Program-made: the position numbers and the translations under genes | Origin: CAYLLT01 sp964384465 | GTDB taxonomy: Bacteria; Planctomycetota; Phycisphaerae; UBA1845; PWPN01 | Direction of reading: 5' to 3' | Assembly: GCA_964384465.1 (NCBI GenBank) | Contig: CAYLLT010000009.1 | Location: forward strand, 1 to 64,000 | Length of the DNA: 64,000 nucleotides | Notes under the pieces: model-generated | Database searches by the model: none | What the model was told of the DNA's origin: nothing | Seen by the model: the letters and a program-made list of their open reading frames with translations, nothing else | Shown: positions 50,189 to 59,517 of the stretch, in pieces | Numbering within the stretch: position 1 is the first letter of the stretch | Layout: each line of letters opens with the position of its first letter

Positions 50189-51141
50189 GCGTCGAACTGG
50201 AAATAGCTTCCGATCGGCTGCGAGGGTTACTCGATGATCCGGCTTTGGTTCAGGCGGGTGCGTGGCTGTCGGGCTATTTCAAGTTTCAGCCGGATGCACC
50301 GGTGAGTCTGCCGATTCCGGTCGCGGGCGTACAGGATCGTTGCACCGATGTGCGGACGCCGGACTGGCCGTACGGGACGAACGGCGACGCGAGCCGGCGG
50401 GCGCTGGCGCGCTTCGCAGAGGCGGGGTTGCTGCAAGGATCTTGCGAAACCTATCGACAAACCGATCAGGGAAAAAAAGCCCTGAGTCTCTTTTCACTCT
50501 ATCATCTGCGCAATGCGGAAAACCTGGCGGTGCGTTTCCCGCAATTGTCGGCGGCGGTCTCGGGAAAGCGCGTCCTCGATGCGGGCTGCGGTCTGGCGGC
50601 CTATACCCTGCTGCTTCACAGGATGGGGGCACGCGCGGTGTTCGCCCTGGATTATTCAGAGGATCATGTGAATCTTTCACGCTGGATTGCGCGATGCCTG
50701 AACGGCGATGGGATTCATTTTCTTCGCGGATCGGTTGAAGGTTTGCCGCTGCCGGCGGCGGCGGTGGACCTGGTTTTCTGCCGGGTGGTGTTGTCGCTGG
50801 TGCATCATGGGCGAACGGTTTCGGAATTCGCGCGGGTGCTCGCGCCGGGGGGGCGGGCGCTGCTGATGATGCATGGTCCGAGTTTTTTCTGGCATCACCT
50901 GTGGGCGGGGCTGCGCTCGCGGCGTTTCAGCAACGCGTTCGTGGGGCTGGCGGGCTTGCTGGGCGGACTGGCATTCGATCTGGCCGGTAAAGAGCCGCTC
51001 TGGAAGGGGCGGAATCGCTCGTTCTACATGGGGTATGAGCGGCGGAAACCATTTCAACGTCTTCTGGATCGCAACGGGTTAATAATGGAGAGTTGGGAGA
51101 ATGGCGAGCCCAAGCCGTATGTGTGGGTGAGAAAACCTTAA
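50185..51141 (+). CDS. SAM-dependent methyltransferase (class I)
   Basis: A 318-residue protein. The SAM-binding motif is VLDAGCGLAAYTLLLHRMGARAVFALDYS, and the post-I acid follows in HFLRGSVEGLPLPAAAVDLVFCRVVL. It may methylate a sugar or a lipid-linked intermediate; no substrate can be read. ATG 50185 overlaps the glycosyltransferase stop. A tandem hairpin element (51146-51191) follows 4 bp after its stop. Confidence 0.85.
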   Translation: MSVELEIASDRLRGLLDDPALVQAGAWLSGYFKFQPDAPVSLPIPVAGVQDRCTDVRTPDWPYGTNGDASRRALARFAEAGLLQGSCETYRQTDQGKKALSLFSLYHLRNAENLAVRFPQLSAAVSGKRVLDAGCGLAAYTLLLHRMGARAVFALDYSEDHVNLSRWIARCLNGDGIHFLRGSVEGLPLPAAAVDLVFCRVVLSLVHHGRTVSEFARVLAPGGRALLMMHGPSFFWHHLWAGLRSRRFSNAFVGLAGLLGGLAFDLAGKEPLWKGRNRSFYMGYERRKPFQRLLDRNGLIMESWENGEPKPYVWVRKP

Positions 51142-51145
51142 CCCT

Positions 51146-51191
51146 GCACGGGCGAGACGCCCGTGCCACACACACCGGCGTGACGCCGGTG
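51146..51191. repeat. Two tandem short hairpins with different stems
   Basis: GCACGGGCG, loop AGA, CGCCCGTGC (51146-51166), then CACCGGCG, loop TGA, CGCCGGTG (51173-51191). Each is followed by CCACA or CACA. Stem sequences differ while the flank is conserved, as in the hairpins at 18797 and 19640. The GGTG of the second right arm lies about 9 bases before the GTG at 51200 and could act as a ribosome-binding site. Confidence 0.72.
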
Positions 51192-51199
51192 CCACAATC

Positions 51200-52246
51200 G
51201 TGAAGCGATTGGTTAATACTGCGAAAGAATGGGTCCGGCCGGTGCAGCGCGGCGTGCTGTACCCGGTGCAGCACTGGTTCCGATTGAGCCGGTGGCAGCG
51301 GACGCGGCGCGGGGCGGTCGTGGTGAATTACCACGGGGTGGAGCCGCGCATCGAAGATCCGCGCATGCAGCCGTTCTGCGTGACAGCGGAACAATATCGG
51401 CAATCGCTGCGGGTGATCCTGGAGACGCACGAGGTTGTGCCGCTGGATCGCGTGACTGAGGCGATGGAACGCGGAGAATCGCCGTCGCCTCACTGGGCGG
51501 TGCTGACGTTCGACGACGGCTACGTCAATACGCTCACCGTGGCCCGGCCGATCCTGCACGAGTTCGGCGATCTGCCCGCGACGGTGTTCGTTTGTCCGGG
51601 ACTGATCGGAAAGAGCGAGTGGCTGCCGGATACGCTGATTCGACTGGGTGTATTGTTTTTTCCGAAGAATACTATTGAACTGAAGACACTCGGTATGACA
51701 TTTCCGTTGGGGTCAGGCCGCGGCCGGCTGCAAGCTTACAGTCAGTTGATTCAGCGGATGCGATCTCTTGAATACCCTGAACGATGCCAAGTGGTTCAAG
51801 AGTTCATCACGAGCCTGCCGGAACATCTGCGAGCTGATTTGACCCGCCGGTTTCATTCCGAGCAGCTTGTGAACTGGGAGCAGTTGCGCCGTCTGGCGGC
51901 GGAACCCAACATCCAGATCGGCGGGCACACGATGCATCACACGATCCTGCACTCGGATCGATCCCCCGATGTGCTCGACGGCGAGATACGAGACTGCCGG
52001 GAAATACTGGAGAGCCAGTTGCAACGCGAGGTTCGACACTTCGCCTATCCGGGCGGGGCGCATTGTCCGGCGGCACAGGAGGCGGTCCGCTCGGCCGGAT
52101 ACCGCTCCGCACTCACCATCCGGCGGGGCGAAATCGTCAAAGGCGCTGATCTGTACCTGTTGCCGCGACTCACCACTTCGCCGCACCCGCTCGTGCTGCG
52201 GCGATGGCTGGCGCGGGCGGCGATGAACGGGGATGGGCAAAGATAG
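51200..52246 (+). CDS. Polysaccharide deacetylase (NodB homology domain)
   Basis: A 348-residue CE4-type protein. VVVNYHGVEPRIEDPRMQPFCVTAEQYRQSL and WAVLTFDDGYVNTLTVARPIL carry the first metal-binding Asp motif. QIGGHTMHHTILHSD carries the H-x-x-x-H metal ligands, and VRHFAYPGGAHCPAAQEAVRSAGY matches the C-terminal part of the domain. It probably removes N- or O-acetyl groups from the polymer or its lipid-linked unit. The GTG start at 51200 follows the hairpin pair. There is no signal peptide, so a cytoplasmic or membrane-bound location is assumed. Confidence 0.87.
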   Translation: MKRLVNTAKEWVRPVQRGVLYPVQHWFRLSRWQRTRRGAVVVNYHGVEPRIEDPRMQPFCVTAEQYRQSLRVILETHEVVPLDRVTEAMERGESPSPHWAVLTFDDGYVNTLTVARPILHEFGDLPATVFVCPGLIGKSEWLPDTLIRLGVLFFPKNTIELKTLGMTFPLGSGRGRLQAYSQLIQRMRSLEYPERCQVVQEFITSLPEHLRADLTRRFHSEQLVNWEQLRRLAAEPNIQIGGHTMHHTILHSDRSPDVLDGEIRDCREILESQLQREVRHFAYPGGAHCPAAQEAVRSAGYRSALTIRRGEIVKGADLYLLPRLTTSPHPLVLRRWLARAAMNGDGQR

Positions 52247-52254
52247 CCCGACAT

Positions 52255-53331
52255 ATGCGGATTCTGTACTTCGGTTCCAAGGTCGGCAACAGCGGCTCAC
52301 GCGTGAAGGGCATGCGCATGCTCGGTCACACGGTGGACTTTGTGTTCGAGCGCGGCGAGCCGCTCGACTATACGCTGCGCGTGCTCAAATCGCTGGAGTG
52401 GCGTCTGTGCAACGGGCCGACCACGCTGGTGTTCAATCACCTGATGGTCAAGCGGGCGGTCGCGTATCAGCCGGACATCTTCTGGACGGAGATGGGCAAG
52501 CTCGTCTATCCGAGCACGATCCGAAAAATCCGCGAGCGGTGCGGCTGCATCATGGTCAACACCTACTCGGATGATTTCCTCGATCCGATGAAGCGCTCGC
52601 GACAGTACACGCGGTCGATACCCCATTATGATCACATCTTCACGCCGCGGAAAATCAACTTTCCGGAACTGTATGCATGCGGGGCACAAAGCGTGCACAT
52701 GTTCTGGAAGGGCTATAATCCGGATATGCACTTTCCGGAAACACTCACGCCGGAGGAGATGAAGCTGTATGGCACGGACGTGGTCTTCATCGGCCACGGC
52801 GAGCCTTCGCGCGTCGAGCCTTTCAACCGATTGGCTGAGGTCATCCCCAACATGAAAGTGTGGGGCAACGAGTGGCACAAGTGCACGCTGCCGGAGCCGC
52901 TGCGGAGCAAAATACAATTCCGCGGCGCGGAGTTCGACGAGTATCGCAAGGCGATGTGCGGGGCGAAAATCGGCATCCAGTACCTCTCGCTTTGGGCGCG
53001 GGATGGGCAGGCGTCGCGATCGTTCGAGATACCAGCCTGCGGCGTGTTCATGCTGGCCGATCGTTCGGAGGAACATCAGGCCAGCTTTGAAGAGGGCAAG
53101 GAGGCGGAGTTCTTTTCCAGCACCGACGAGCTGGTGGACAAGGCGAAATTCTATCTGGCACACGATGATCTGCGTCGGCGCATTGCTCAGGCCGGGCATC
53201 GGCGGTGCGTCGAATCCGGGTACTCCAATTACGACAGAATCAAAACCATGCTCGACGCCGTAACGGAACGTGTGCCATCCGCTCCGACGATCGAGGATTC
53301 GGCGAAACACAAGCCGGTGATGGGCGCCTGA
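52255..53331 (+). CDS. CgeB-like glycosyltransferase
   Basis: A 358-residue GT-B-type protein of the spore-maturation CgeB-like group. MRILYFGSKVGNSGSRVKGMRMLGHTVDFVF opens the N-terminal domain (DUF3880-like). VFIGHGEPSRVEPFNRLAEVI and the C-terminal DGQASRSFEIPACGVFMLADRSEEHQASFEEGKEAEFF carry the F-E-I-P-A-C-G-type donor site typical of the family. The ATG at 52255 is 8 bp after the deacetylase stop. The stop and the next start overlap as TGATG. Specificity unknown. Confidence 0.85.
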   Translation: MRILYFGSKVGNSGSRVKGMRMLGHTVDFVFERGEPLDYTLRVLKSLEWRLCNGPTTLVFNHLMVKRAVAYQPDIFWTEMGKLVYPSTIRKIRERCGCIMVNTYSDDFLDPMKRSRQYTRSIPHYDHIFTPRKINFPELYACGAQSVHMFWKGYNPDMHFPETLTPEEMKLYGTDVVFIGHGEPSRVEPFNRLAEVIPNMKVWGNEWHKCTLPEPLRSKIQFRGAEFDEYRKAMCGAKIGIQYLSLWARDGQASRSFEIPACGVFMLADRSEEHQASFEEGKEAEFFSSTDELVDKAKFYLAHDDLRRRIAQAGHRRCVESGYSNYDRIKTMLDAVTERVPSAPTIEDSAKHKPVMGA

Positions 53332-54740
53332 TGTCTGAGTGGATTCAATTCATCTTCGCATTTCCGATGCTGGCGGCGGGTGTCGGTTGCTTCATCTGGG
53401 CGTTGATGCGGCCGGGGTCCATCGGGATGATCCGGCTGGCCCTGTTCTCGTTTGCGCTTCAGTTCTGCATCGGGCCGGTGCTCGCGCCGTTCAGCCCGAA
53501 TGCGGGCGAATCGTTCGATAGCGCGGACGTCATCCTGGCGTTTCTGGGGATTTATGCCTTCTGGGGCGCCATCACGATGACCGCTCTGATATGGAGGGGC
53601 GGGCTGGACCCGATCCTGGTTGCGCGCGATCGAGGGCTCTCCAGTGAACGCGGGGTGTTCGCGTGTTTGATGGATGCGTCGCTGGCGACGGGGATGTTAT
53701 CCGTCCTGGCGTTCTACTCCATCATCGCGACGATCCGGACCGTCATGATCGTCAAATACGGCATCGTGCTCTCCGGTACGAATACGCTGGAGAAGGTGAC
53801 CGCTCTGCCGTACATCGTGCTGGTGATCTACAAAACCTTTACCGCGCTGGGCATGGCTTTCGGATTTCTGGCCATGGTCAAGATTGTGTTCAAGCAGCCG
53901 GGGCGTCTGTGGTGCGTTCTCATCCTCCTTCTGGAGACGGCTTATACGTTCACGCAAGGGCGGCGGGCGCTGTTTGCGTACGCCATCCTGTTGCTTTTTG
54001 CCGTTCTGATCAAACACGGGCGCATGAAGTTGAAGCACGCGATCCTTGGCGGCATCGGATTTGTTATTCTCGTGCAGACGGTCTTCCCGTTCTTTTACAA
54101 CATGCGTATCCAATGGCAGAGCAATTACCAAGCCGGTCCCTCGATATGGATGTCCGAGGCGTGGAAGATGACCTTGACCGGCGGCACGTATGGCGAAGAG
54201 AAGCGCAAGTATACGAACAGCCTGACGCAGCGCCTCAATGCGCTCTCGCTCAATTACATGGTCGCGAACCGGCTGAACAATGGGTTCAACCCCGTCTATG
54301 GAGAATTCATCAAGTTGGCGACGCTGACGGCGATACCGCGATTCATGTTCCCCAACAAACTTTCAACTATCGGCGGTGATGATGAATTGATGGTCTACCG
54401 GATGAACATTCCCGGCAAGGATCTGTACAGCAATCTTCCCGCCTTCGCCCTGGCCGACTTCGGTCTGCTGGGCGGCGCGATCTATGGCCTGGTCTTCGCC
54501 CTGGCGCTACGGACATTTGAGGTGATGATGAAGGCGCTGTACCGGCGGAGTTCGCTGGGCGCGTTCGCCGTTTTCAGCGTGGCCATCTCGGGCATGGTGT
54601 TGCAGATGGAGTTCCCCCCGGGGCCGTTCGCCAACGACACCCGGCTGATCTGTATTGTCTATGTTGGTTTTTACCTCTGGTCGTCCATTTTCGGCGGCAG
54701 TCGGATGCCTGAAGCGTATGGATATGCTCCACAGGGTTAG
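53331..54740 (+). CDS. Polysaccharide polymerase-like membrane protein (Wzy-type)
   Basis: A 469-residue protein with about 10-12 hydrophobic helices and long loops. Examples are WIQFIFAFPMLAAGVGCFIWALM, LLETAYTFTQGRRALFAYAILLLFAVLI and AILGGIGFVILVQTVFPFFYNM. A large periplasmic loop lies near the middle to end (NNGFNPVYGEFIKLATLTAIPRFMFPNK). This shape and its position between transferases suggest an O-antigen or exopolysaccharide polymerase, but sequence conservation in that class is low. It overlaps the CgeB-like gene by 1 base. Confidence 0.72.
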   Translation: MSEWIQFIFAFPMLAAGVGCFIWALMRPGSIGMIRLALFSFALQFCIGPVLAPFSPNAGESFDSADVILAFLGIYAFWGAITMTALIWRGGLDPILVARDRGLSSERGVFACLMDASLATGMLSVLAFYSIIATIRTVMIVKYGIVLSGTNTLEKVTALPYIVLVIYKTFTALGMAFGFLAMVKIVFKQPGRLWCVLILLLETAYTFTQGRRALFAYAILLLFAVLIKHGRMKLKHAILGGIGFVILVQTVFPFFYNMRIQWQSNYQAGPSIWMSEAWKMTLTGGTYGEEKRKYTNSLTQRLNALSLNYMVANRLNNGFNPVYGEFIKLATLTAIPRFMFPNKLSTIGGDDELMVYRMNIPGKDLYSNLPAFALADFGLLGGAIYGLVFALALRTFEVMMKALYRRSSLGAFAVFSVAISGMVLQMEFPPGPFANDTRLICIVYVGFYLWSSIFGGSRMPEAYGYAPQG

Positions 54741-54802
54741 TTCGCTGTTCAGGACGTCTCACACGTTGACCTCCAAAACGCTGAGCCTGGTCAAACACGA
54801 CA

Positions 54803-57259
54803 TTGCGATGGATTACTGATTTGCTGCGACGCCACGGCGGTGGATGGTGGGGAACACGGTTTCTCCTGTTGCTGACCGCTCTTTCGGGGCCGGTATGGGC
54901 GGCCTCACGAACGACCATCGTGATTCCGGAGCCGGCGACGAAACAGCGGAAGGAATCGGCTCAACTACTCCAAATCTATATTCGCGAAGGCGCCGGGAAG
55001 GAGGTGCCCATCGCCGCGGCATCCGGTGACGGCCTGACCATCCATGTGGGGCGGAGCGCGTACGTGGACGGGTTGGGGCTCAATCTGGACTCGCTCGACG
55101 ACGACGGGTTTGTGATGAAGGGGATCGATGAGCGGAACTACGTGATCGCCGGCCCGACGGAATACGGCACGGAATACGGCGTCTATGAATTTCTGGAGAG
55201 ATACCTGGGCGTTCGCTGGCTTTTTCCGAGTGAGCTGGGGACGGATGTTCCGAAGTCCTCATCGCTGAAAGTCCCGCCGGATGAGGTCCGCCAGCAGCCC
55301 GCCTTCATCTCCCGCGAAATGTCCGGCTTCAACGGGGCCGTTCAGTGGGAATGGGCGCGCCGCAACCGGATGCGCAGCCGGATCGAATTCCATCACAACC
55401 TGTATCGTCTGTTTCCGCCCAGCCGCCATGTCCGAACGCATCCGGAGTTTTATCCGCTGATTCAGGGGCAGCGCTTACTGCCGCGCGATGATGAGGATCA
55501 GTCCTGGCAGCCGAACTTTTCGGCGCCGGGGATCGTGGACGAGGCGGCCGATTACATCAAACACTGGTTCAGCCGCCACCCGGACCAGAAATACTTCTCA
55601 TTGGGAGTCAATGACGGCAACCGCTTCGACGAATCGCCCGCCTCGCTGGCCCGCGAGAGCGGCCGGCCCAACTACCTCGGCCGGCGAAACGTTTCGGACA
55701 ACTACTACCGCTGGTGCAACGATGTGGTTGAGAAGGTGCTCGAAAAATATCCGGACAAATACTTTGGCTGTCTGGCCTACAACCTGGTGGCGGACCCGCC
55801 CGGATTCAAACTGAACTCCCACATCATCCCGTTTCTGACGTATGAACGAATGCGCTGGTGCGATCCCGAGCTGCGGCGCATCGGCCACGACGTGACCGAG
55901 CGGTGGGCAAAGGCGGCGGCAATTTTTGGATTTTACGATTACGCCTACGGTCAATGCTATTGTGTACCGCGGGTCTACCCGCATTTGATGGCCGAGTACC
56001 TGCGGTATGGGCGGGACCAGGGCGTTCGCGTGCATTATGCCGAGTTGTCCCCCAACTGGGGCGAGGGGCCCAAGCCGTACGTCTATTTGAAATTGCAGTG
56101 GAACCCGGACCTCGACGTCGATGAACTGCTCAATGATTGGTATACGCGGTGCGTGGGGCCCGAAGCCGCGCCGCTGTTGAAAGAGTACTATGCGATCTGG
56201 GAACGATTCTGGACGCAGGATATCCAGAAATCGAAATGGTGGGACCGAACCGGACAATATGTGGACAGCCTGGACACGGCGTACATGATGGATGTCCGGG
56301 AGGCGGACATTCGCAAGAGCCGTGAGCTGCTGGATCACTGTGTGGCCAAGGCCGGCACCGAATTGCAGCGAAAACGGGCGGAACTCCTGCGGGCGGCGTT
56401 CGAATACTATGAGGCTTCGGTACTGGCCTATCAGCCGAATGTACTCGCCCGCACCCAGCGCATCCGAAATGAAGCCGATGCGCTGACCGTTGTCGGCCAG
56501 GTGTCCGACGCGATCCAGATGAACCAGCGCCGGGCGGAGCTGACGCGGCAGACCCGCAAACACCCCGTACTCGATCAGAACCAGGGAATGGATCAGCAGC
56601 CGCGGTTGAGCGGTGAGTTGTGGCATGCGGACCTGCTGTGGCATCTGCTGGATTGGGCGGGACGCGCTCCCGCGGTGCGTTCCAAGTTGCAAAGCCTGAC
56701 GGACTTTCGCGCACCGGCCGTGCAGAAGAACGTGGATATTCTGCTGGCGCTGGTCGACGGTCGCGCGGAGCGGGTGTCCGCGAATTTCTCCTTCGAAGAG
56801 AGCGGCATGGAACCGTGGCACGAGCGATGGGAGGTGCAAAACGGCACCATGAAACCCGCCGCCGGCACCGCGCACACGGGGGCGCGCAGCATGTTGTGTG
56901 AGGGGACCGAGCGCGCGGGCGTCATGCAGTTTGTCCCCGCTCGTGCCGGAGATTACGTCGCGGTGGTGTTCGCGCTGGTTCCAGAGGGACAAATGTCGGC
57001 AGGAGAAGTTGGATTGAACGCCCAGCCTGTATCCGGAAAGAGGACCTTGTGGGGCCCGACGCTGAAACGCAAGACAGTGCCCGGTGAATGGACGCCGCTG
57101 GTACATCCGGTGCAGATCCCGGCGCAAATCGATGGATCTGCGATCGATCAGGTCTTCCTGTTTGTGTATGCCGCCGGATTCAAACCGGGAGAGCGTGTCT
57201 ACCTGGATGATGTGGCGCTATACCGTTTGCCGGGTTCGGCAGCGCGAGGAGCCAATTGA
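54803..57259 (+). CDS. DUF4838-domain protein, possible exported glycosidase
   Basis: An 818-residue protein. A signal-like stretch (WWGTRFLLLLTALSGPVWA) starts it. The N-terminal alpha-glucuronidase-like region reads TKQRKESAQLLQIYIREGAGKEVPIA and GFVMKGIDERNYVIAGPTEYGTEYGVYEFLERYLGVRWLFP. The DUF4838 core follows: SRHPDQKYFSLGVNDGNRF, YFGCLAYN and AELSPNWGEGPKPYVYLKLQWNPDLDVDELLNDWY. A C-terminal carbohydrate-binding-like domain (EESGMEPWHERWEVQNGTMKPAAGTAHTGARSM) ends it. This fold relates to GH67, so it may cut or bind the polymer. TTG 54803 is the start. Confidence 0.82.
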   Translation: MRWITDLLRRHGGGWWGTRFLLLLTALSGPVWAASRTTIVIPEPATKQRKESAQLLQIYIREGAGKEVPIAAASGDGLTIHVGRSAYVDGLGLNLDSLDDDGFVMKGIDERNYVIAGPTEYGTEYGVYEFLERYLGVRWLFPSELGTDVPKSSSLKVPPDEVRQQPAFISREMSGFNGAVQWEWARRNRMRSRIEFHHNLYRLFPPSRHVRTHPEFYPLIQGQRLLPRDDEDQSWQPNFSAPGIVDEAADYIKHWFSRHPDQKYFSLGVNDGNRFDESPASLARESGRPNYLGRRNVSDNYYRWCNDVVEKVLEKYPDKYFGCLAYNLVADPPGFKLNSHIIPFLTYERMRWCDPELRRIGHDVTERWAKAAAIFGFYDYAYGQCYCVPRVYPHLMAEYLRYGRDQGVRVHYAELSPNWGEGPKPYVYLKLQWNPDLDVDELLNDWYTRCVGPEAAPLLKEYYAIWERFWTQDIQKSKWWDRTGQYVDSLDTAYMMDVREADIRKSRELLDHCVAKAGTELQRKRAELLRAAFEYYEASVLAYQPNVLARTQRIRNEADALTVVGQVSDAIQMNQRRAELTRQTRKHPVLDQNQGMDQQPRLSGELWHADLLWHLLDWAGRAPAVRSKLQSLTDFRAPAVQKNVDILLALVDGRAERVSANFSFEESGMEPWHERWEVQNGTMKPAAGTAHTGARSMLCEGTERAGVMQFVPARAGDYVAVVFALVPEGQMSAGEVGLNAQPVSGKRTLWGPTLKRKTVPGEWTPLVHPVQIPAQIDGSAIDQVFLFVYAAGFKPGERVYLDDVALYRLPGSAARGAN

Positions 57260-58467
57260 AGTATCTGGTAGCGGTGGACGACTGCTTCCTCGATGTGCCC
57301 GGGGGGATGGGGCGCGTAGCGTGGGACATCGCTCTGGTGATGCGCGATCACGGGCACGACGTGAGCTTGATTTGTGCCGGAAAGTCGCCGAATGTGCCGG
57401 CGGTGCAGCAGGCTGAGGGCATCCGAATTGTTCGCTATGCCAAACCCGTCTTGTCGAAGTGGCACCCGCTGGTGGCACATCGCAACATACGGGCGGCAGC
57501 CAAGACGGCGCGCGACGTGCTCGCGGCGGAGCGCTGGGACGTCGCGCACATCCATTCGACGTTCACCGGCCTCGGCGTGATACGGGTACTCGGCGCAGGA
57601 CCTCGATATGTATATACCATGCACTCGCCGATGGTGCTTGAGCAGCGGATCAATTGGAGCAGCCAGGGATGGGCGGGGCGATTGAAGCTGCTCTTCGGAC
57701 AGGAACAGCTCAGGAAGTTGGAGGGCGAGGCCCTGAAACCATGTGCGGCCATCCACACACTGTCTCACTTCACCAAGACACAGGTGGAGCATTTCCACGG
57801 GCTGGGCGATCGCGTCACCGTGATCCCTCATTGGCGGCGTCGCGAACTGAAGCGTGAGTATTCCAAGCAGCAGGCTCGTGAATTGCTGGGCTGGCCGGCG
57901 GACGCGAAAATCCTCTTCACGCTGCGAGGCCACGTGCCGCGGAATGGGCTGGATATCGGGATCCGGGCCGTGGCGCCGCTGGCGAGAGAGGACAAATGCT
58001 GGTTCATGATCGGCGGCGGCGGCCGACTGAGACCGGCCCTGGAGAAACTGGCGGCGGACCTCGGCGTTTCGCATCGGATCAAATTCCTGGGCAGAATCCC
58101 GGATGAGCAACTGAATCTGGCGTATCAGGCGGCGGACTTATTTCTTCTCCCGACGCTGGCGCTCGAGTGTTTCGGGCTGATTACACTGGAGGCGTTCGCC
58201 TTCGGCTGTCCGGTGTTGAGTACCGATGCCGGCGCCATCCCCGAGACCATGATTCCCATCATGCCGGAGTTCGTTGTGCCCGCGGGCGATGTGCGGGCGT
58301 TGCACGACAAGCTGGAGGCATTCCTGCTGGGCCGGCTTGTCCCGCCATCACCGGAGCAACTGGTGAACTATACGCGGGAACGTTTCGACCCTTCCGTGGT
58401 GATCCCCTCCTTTTTGAAGCTGCTGGGACATACCTCCTGCCCAACTCACCAGGAGGCCGGCGCATGA
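57256..58467 (+). CDS. GT4-family glycosyltransferase
   Basis: A 403-residue enzyme. KYLVAVDDCFLDVPGGMGRVAWDIALVMRDHG is a typical N-terminus with the GG loop. KILFTLRGHVPRNGLDIGIRAVAPL and PTLALECFGLITLEAFAFGCPVLSTDAGAIPETM form the C-terminal donor site. TTG 57256 overlaps the DUF4838 stop by 4 bases. It overlaps the methyltransferase start by 4 bases (ATGA). It belongs to the polysaccharide operon. Substrate unknown. Confidence 0.88.
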   Translation: MKYLVAVDDCFLDVPGGMGRVAWDIALVMRDHGHDVSLICAGKSPNVPAVQQAEGIRIVRYAKPVLSKWHPLVAHRNIRAAAKTARDVLAAERWDVAHIHSTFTGLGVIRVLGAGPRYVYTMHSPMVLEQRINWSSQGWAGRLKLLFGQEQLRKLEGEALKPCAAIHTLSHFTKTQVEHFHGLGDRVTVIPHWRRRELKREYSKQQARELLGWPADAKILFTLRGHVPRNGLDIGIRAVAPLAREDKCWFMIGGGGRLRPALEKLAADLGVSHRIKFLGRIPDEQLNLAYQAADLFLLPTLALECFGLITLEAFAFGCPVLSTDAGAIPETMIPIMPEFVVPAGDVRALHDKLEAFLLGRLVPPSPEQLVNYTRERFDPSVVIPSFLKLLGHTSCPTHQEAGA

Positions 58468-59399
58468 CCAATCGCAGAGACGAAACCGTTCCGCAGGGTT
58501 TCTCTCATCCAACCGCCCTGCCGCAATCAGACGAGCAGGCTCGCCAATGGCAGGAGGCCAACCGCCAATGGTGGGAACAGCACCCCATGCGGTACGACTG
58601 GAAGCAGGAAATCGGTCACGAAGAGTTCTCCGAGGGCTTCTACGACGAGATCGATCGCCGCTTCTTATCCGTTGCGAAGCAGTTTATGCCGTGGAAGCGG
58701 GAGCCGTTCGATCAGCTCATTCCATTTGATACTCTGGGAAGCAGGGATGTTCTGGAGATCGGGGTCGGGAACGGCAGTCATGCCCAACTGCTGGCCAGGT
58801 ACGCCCGGTCGTTCACCGGCATCGATCTGACGGAGTACGCGGTCAGGAGCACGCAACAGCGCCTCCAATGGCGGGGACTCAAGGGAACCGTCATACGCAT
58901 GGACGCGGAGCAGATGGATTTTGCGGATAATAGTTTCGACTTCATCTGGACGTGGGGGGTCATCCATCACTCATCAAATACACGCAATGTGCTCAAGGAA
59001 ATGAACCGGGTGATGCGGCCGGGCGGCGAGGCGGTCACCATGGTCTATCACCGGAACATCTGGGGATGGTACGTCGTTTCAGGCTTCATCAACGGCATCC
59101 TCCGGGGGAGATTGTTCAGGACGGGATCATTGCACGGGACCGCGCAACAAACGACGGACGGTGCGATCGCCCGGTACTACACGGATGCGGAATGGGTGGA
59201 TCTGGTCAAAGAGTTTTTCGAGGTGGAGGAGATCAGGATTTACGGCAGCAAACCCGAATTGGTACCTCTTCCTGGAGGGCGACTGAAACGGGCGGTTATG
59301 GCGATCATACCGGACGCGTTCGCGCGGTTCTTAACCAACCGCTGTCAGATGGGGCAGTTTCTTTGCTCGCGCCTGAAGAAACGATCATCGTCCCCGTAA
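58464..59399 (+). CDS. SAM-dependent methyltransferase (class I, UbiE/UbiG-like)
   Basis: A 311-residue protein. The N-terminal about 85 residues are helical with EANRQWWEQHPMRYDW. SAM-binding motif I is VLEIGVGNGSHAQLLARYARSFTGIDLT, followed by VIRMDAEQMDFADNSFDFIWTWGVIHHSSN and MNRVMRPGGEAVTMVYHR. The ATG at 58464 overlaps the upstream stop. The WWEQHPMRYDW pattern is common in methyltransferases of sugar clusters. The element 59424-59498 lies after its stop. Confidence 0.87.
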   Translation: MTNRRDETVPQGFSHPTALPQSDEQARQWQEANRQWWEQHPMRYDWKQEIGHEEFSEGFYDEIDRRFLSVAKQFMPWKREPFDQLIPFDTLGSRDVLEIGVGNGSHAQLLARYARSFTGIDLTEYAVRSTQQRLQWRGLKGTVIRMDAEQMDFADNSFDFIWTWGVIHHSSNTRNVLKEMNRVMRPGGEAVTMVYHRNIWGWYVVSGFINGILRGRLFRTGSLHGTAQQTTDGAIARYYTDAEWVDLVKEFFEVEEIRIYGSKPELVPLPGGRLKRAVMAIIPDAFARFLTNRCQMGQFLCSRLKKRSSSP

Positions 59400-59423
59400 A
59401 CCGATCACCTCAGACCGGCGAAA

Positions 59424-59498
59424 GAAAAAGGGGTCAGGTACATTTTGCCGGAACGGCCCGAAGGGTGCTTCGCACAAAATGTACCTGACCCCTTTTTC
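59424..59498. repeat. Perfect palindrome with 24-bp arms and AAAAAGGGG/CCCCTTTTT ends
   Basis: The arms 59424-59447 and 59475-59498 are exact inverted repeats around AAAAAGGGGTCAGGTACATT. The loop (59448-59474) holds its own small hairpin CGAAG/CTTCG (59459-59472). The CCCCTTTTT end could act as an intrinsic terminator in either direction. The sequence resembles REP-type palindromes known near Y1/IS200-like transposases. None is in this window. Confidence 0.85.
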
Positions 59499-59517
59499 TC
59501 CCCGTTCATCTACCAAC

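Noticed and set aside
55598..57127. A 509-codon minus-strand frame
   Set aside because: It lies inside the DUF4838 gene on the other strand and lacks domain motifs or a ribosome-binding site.
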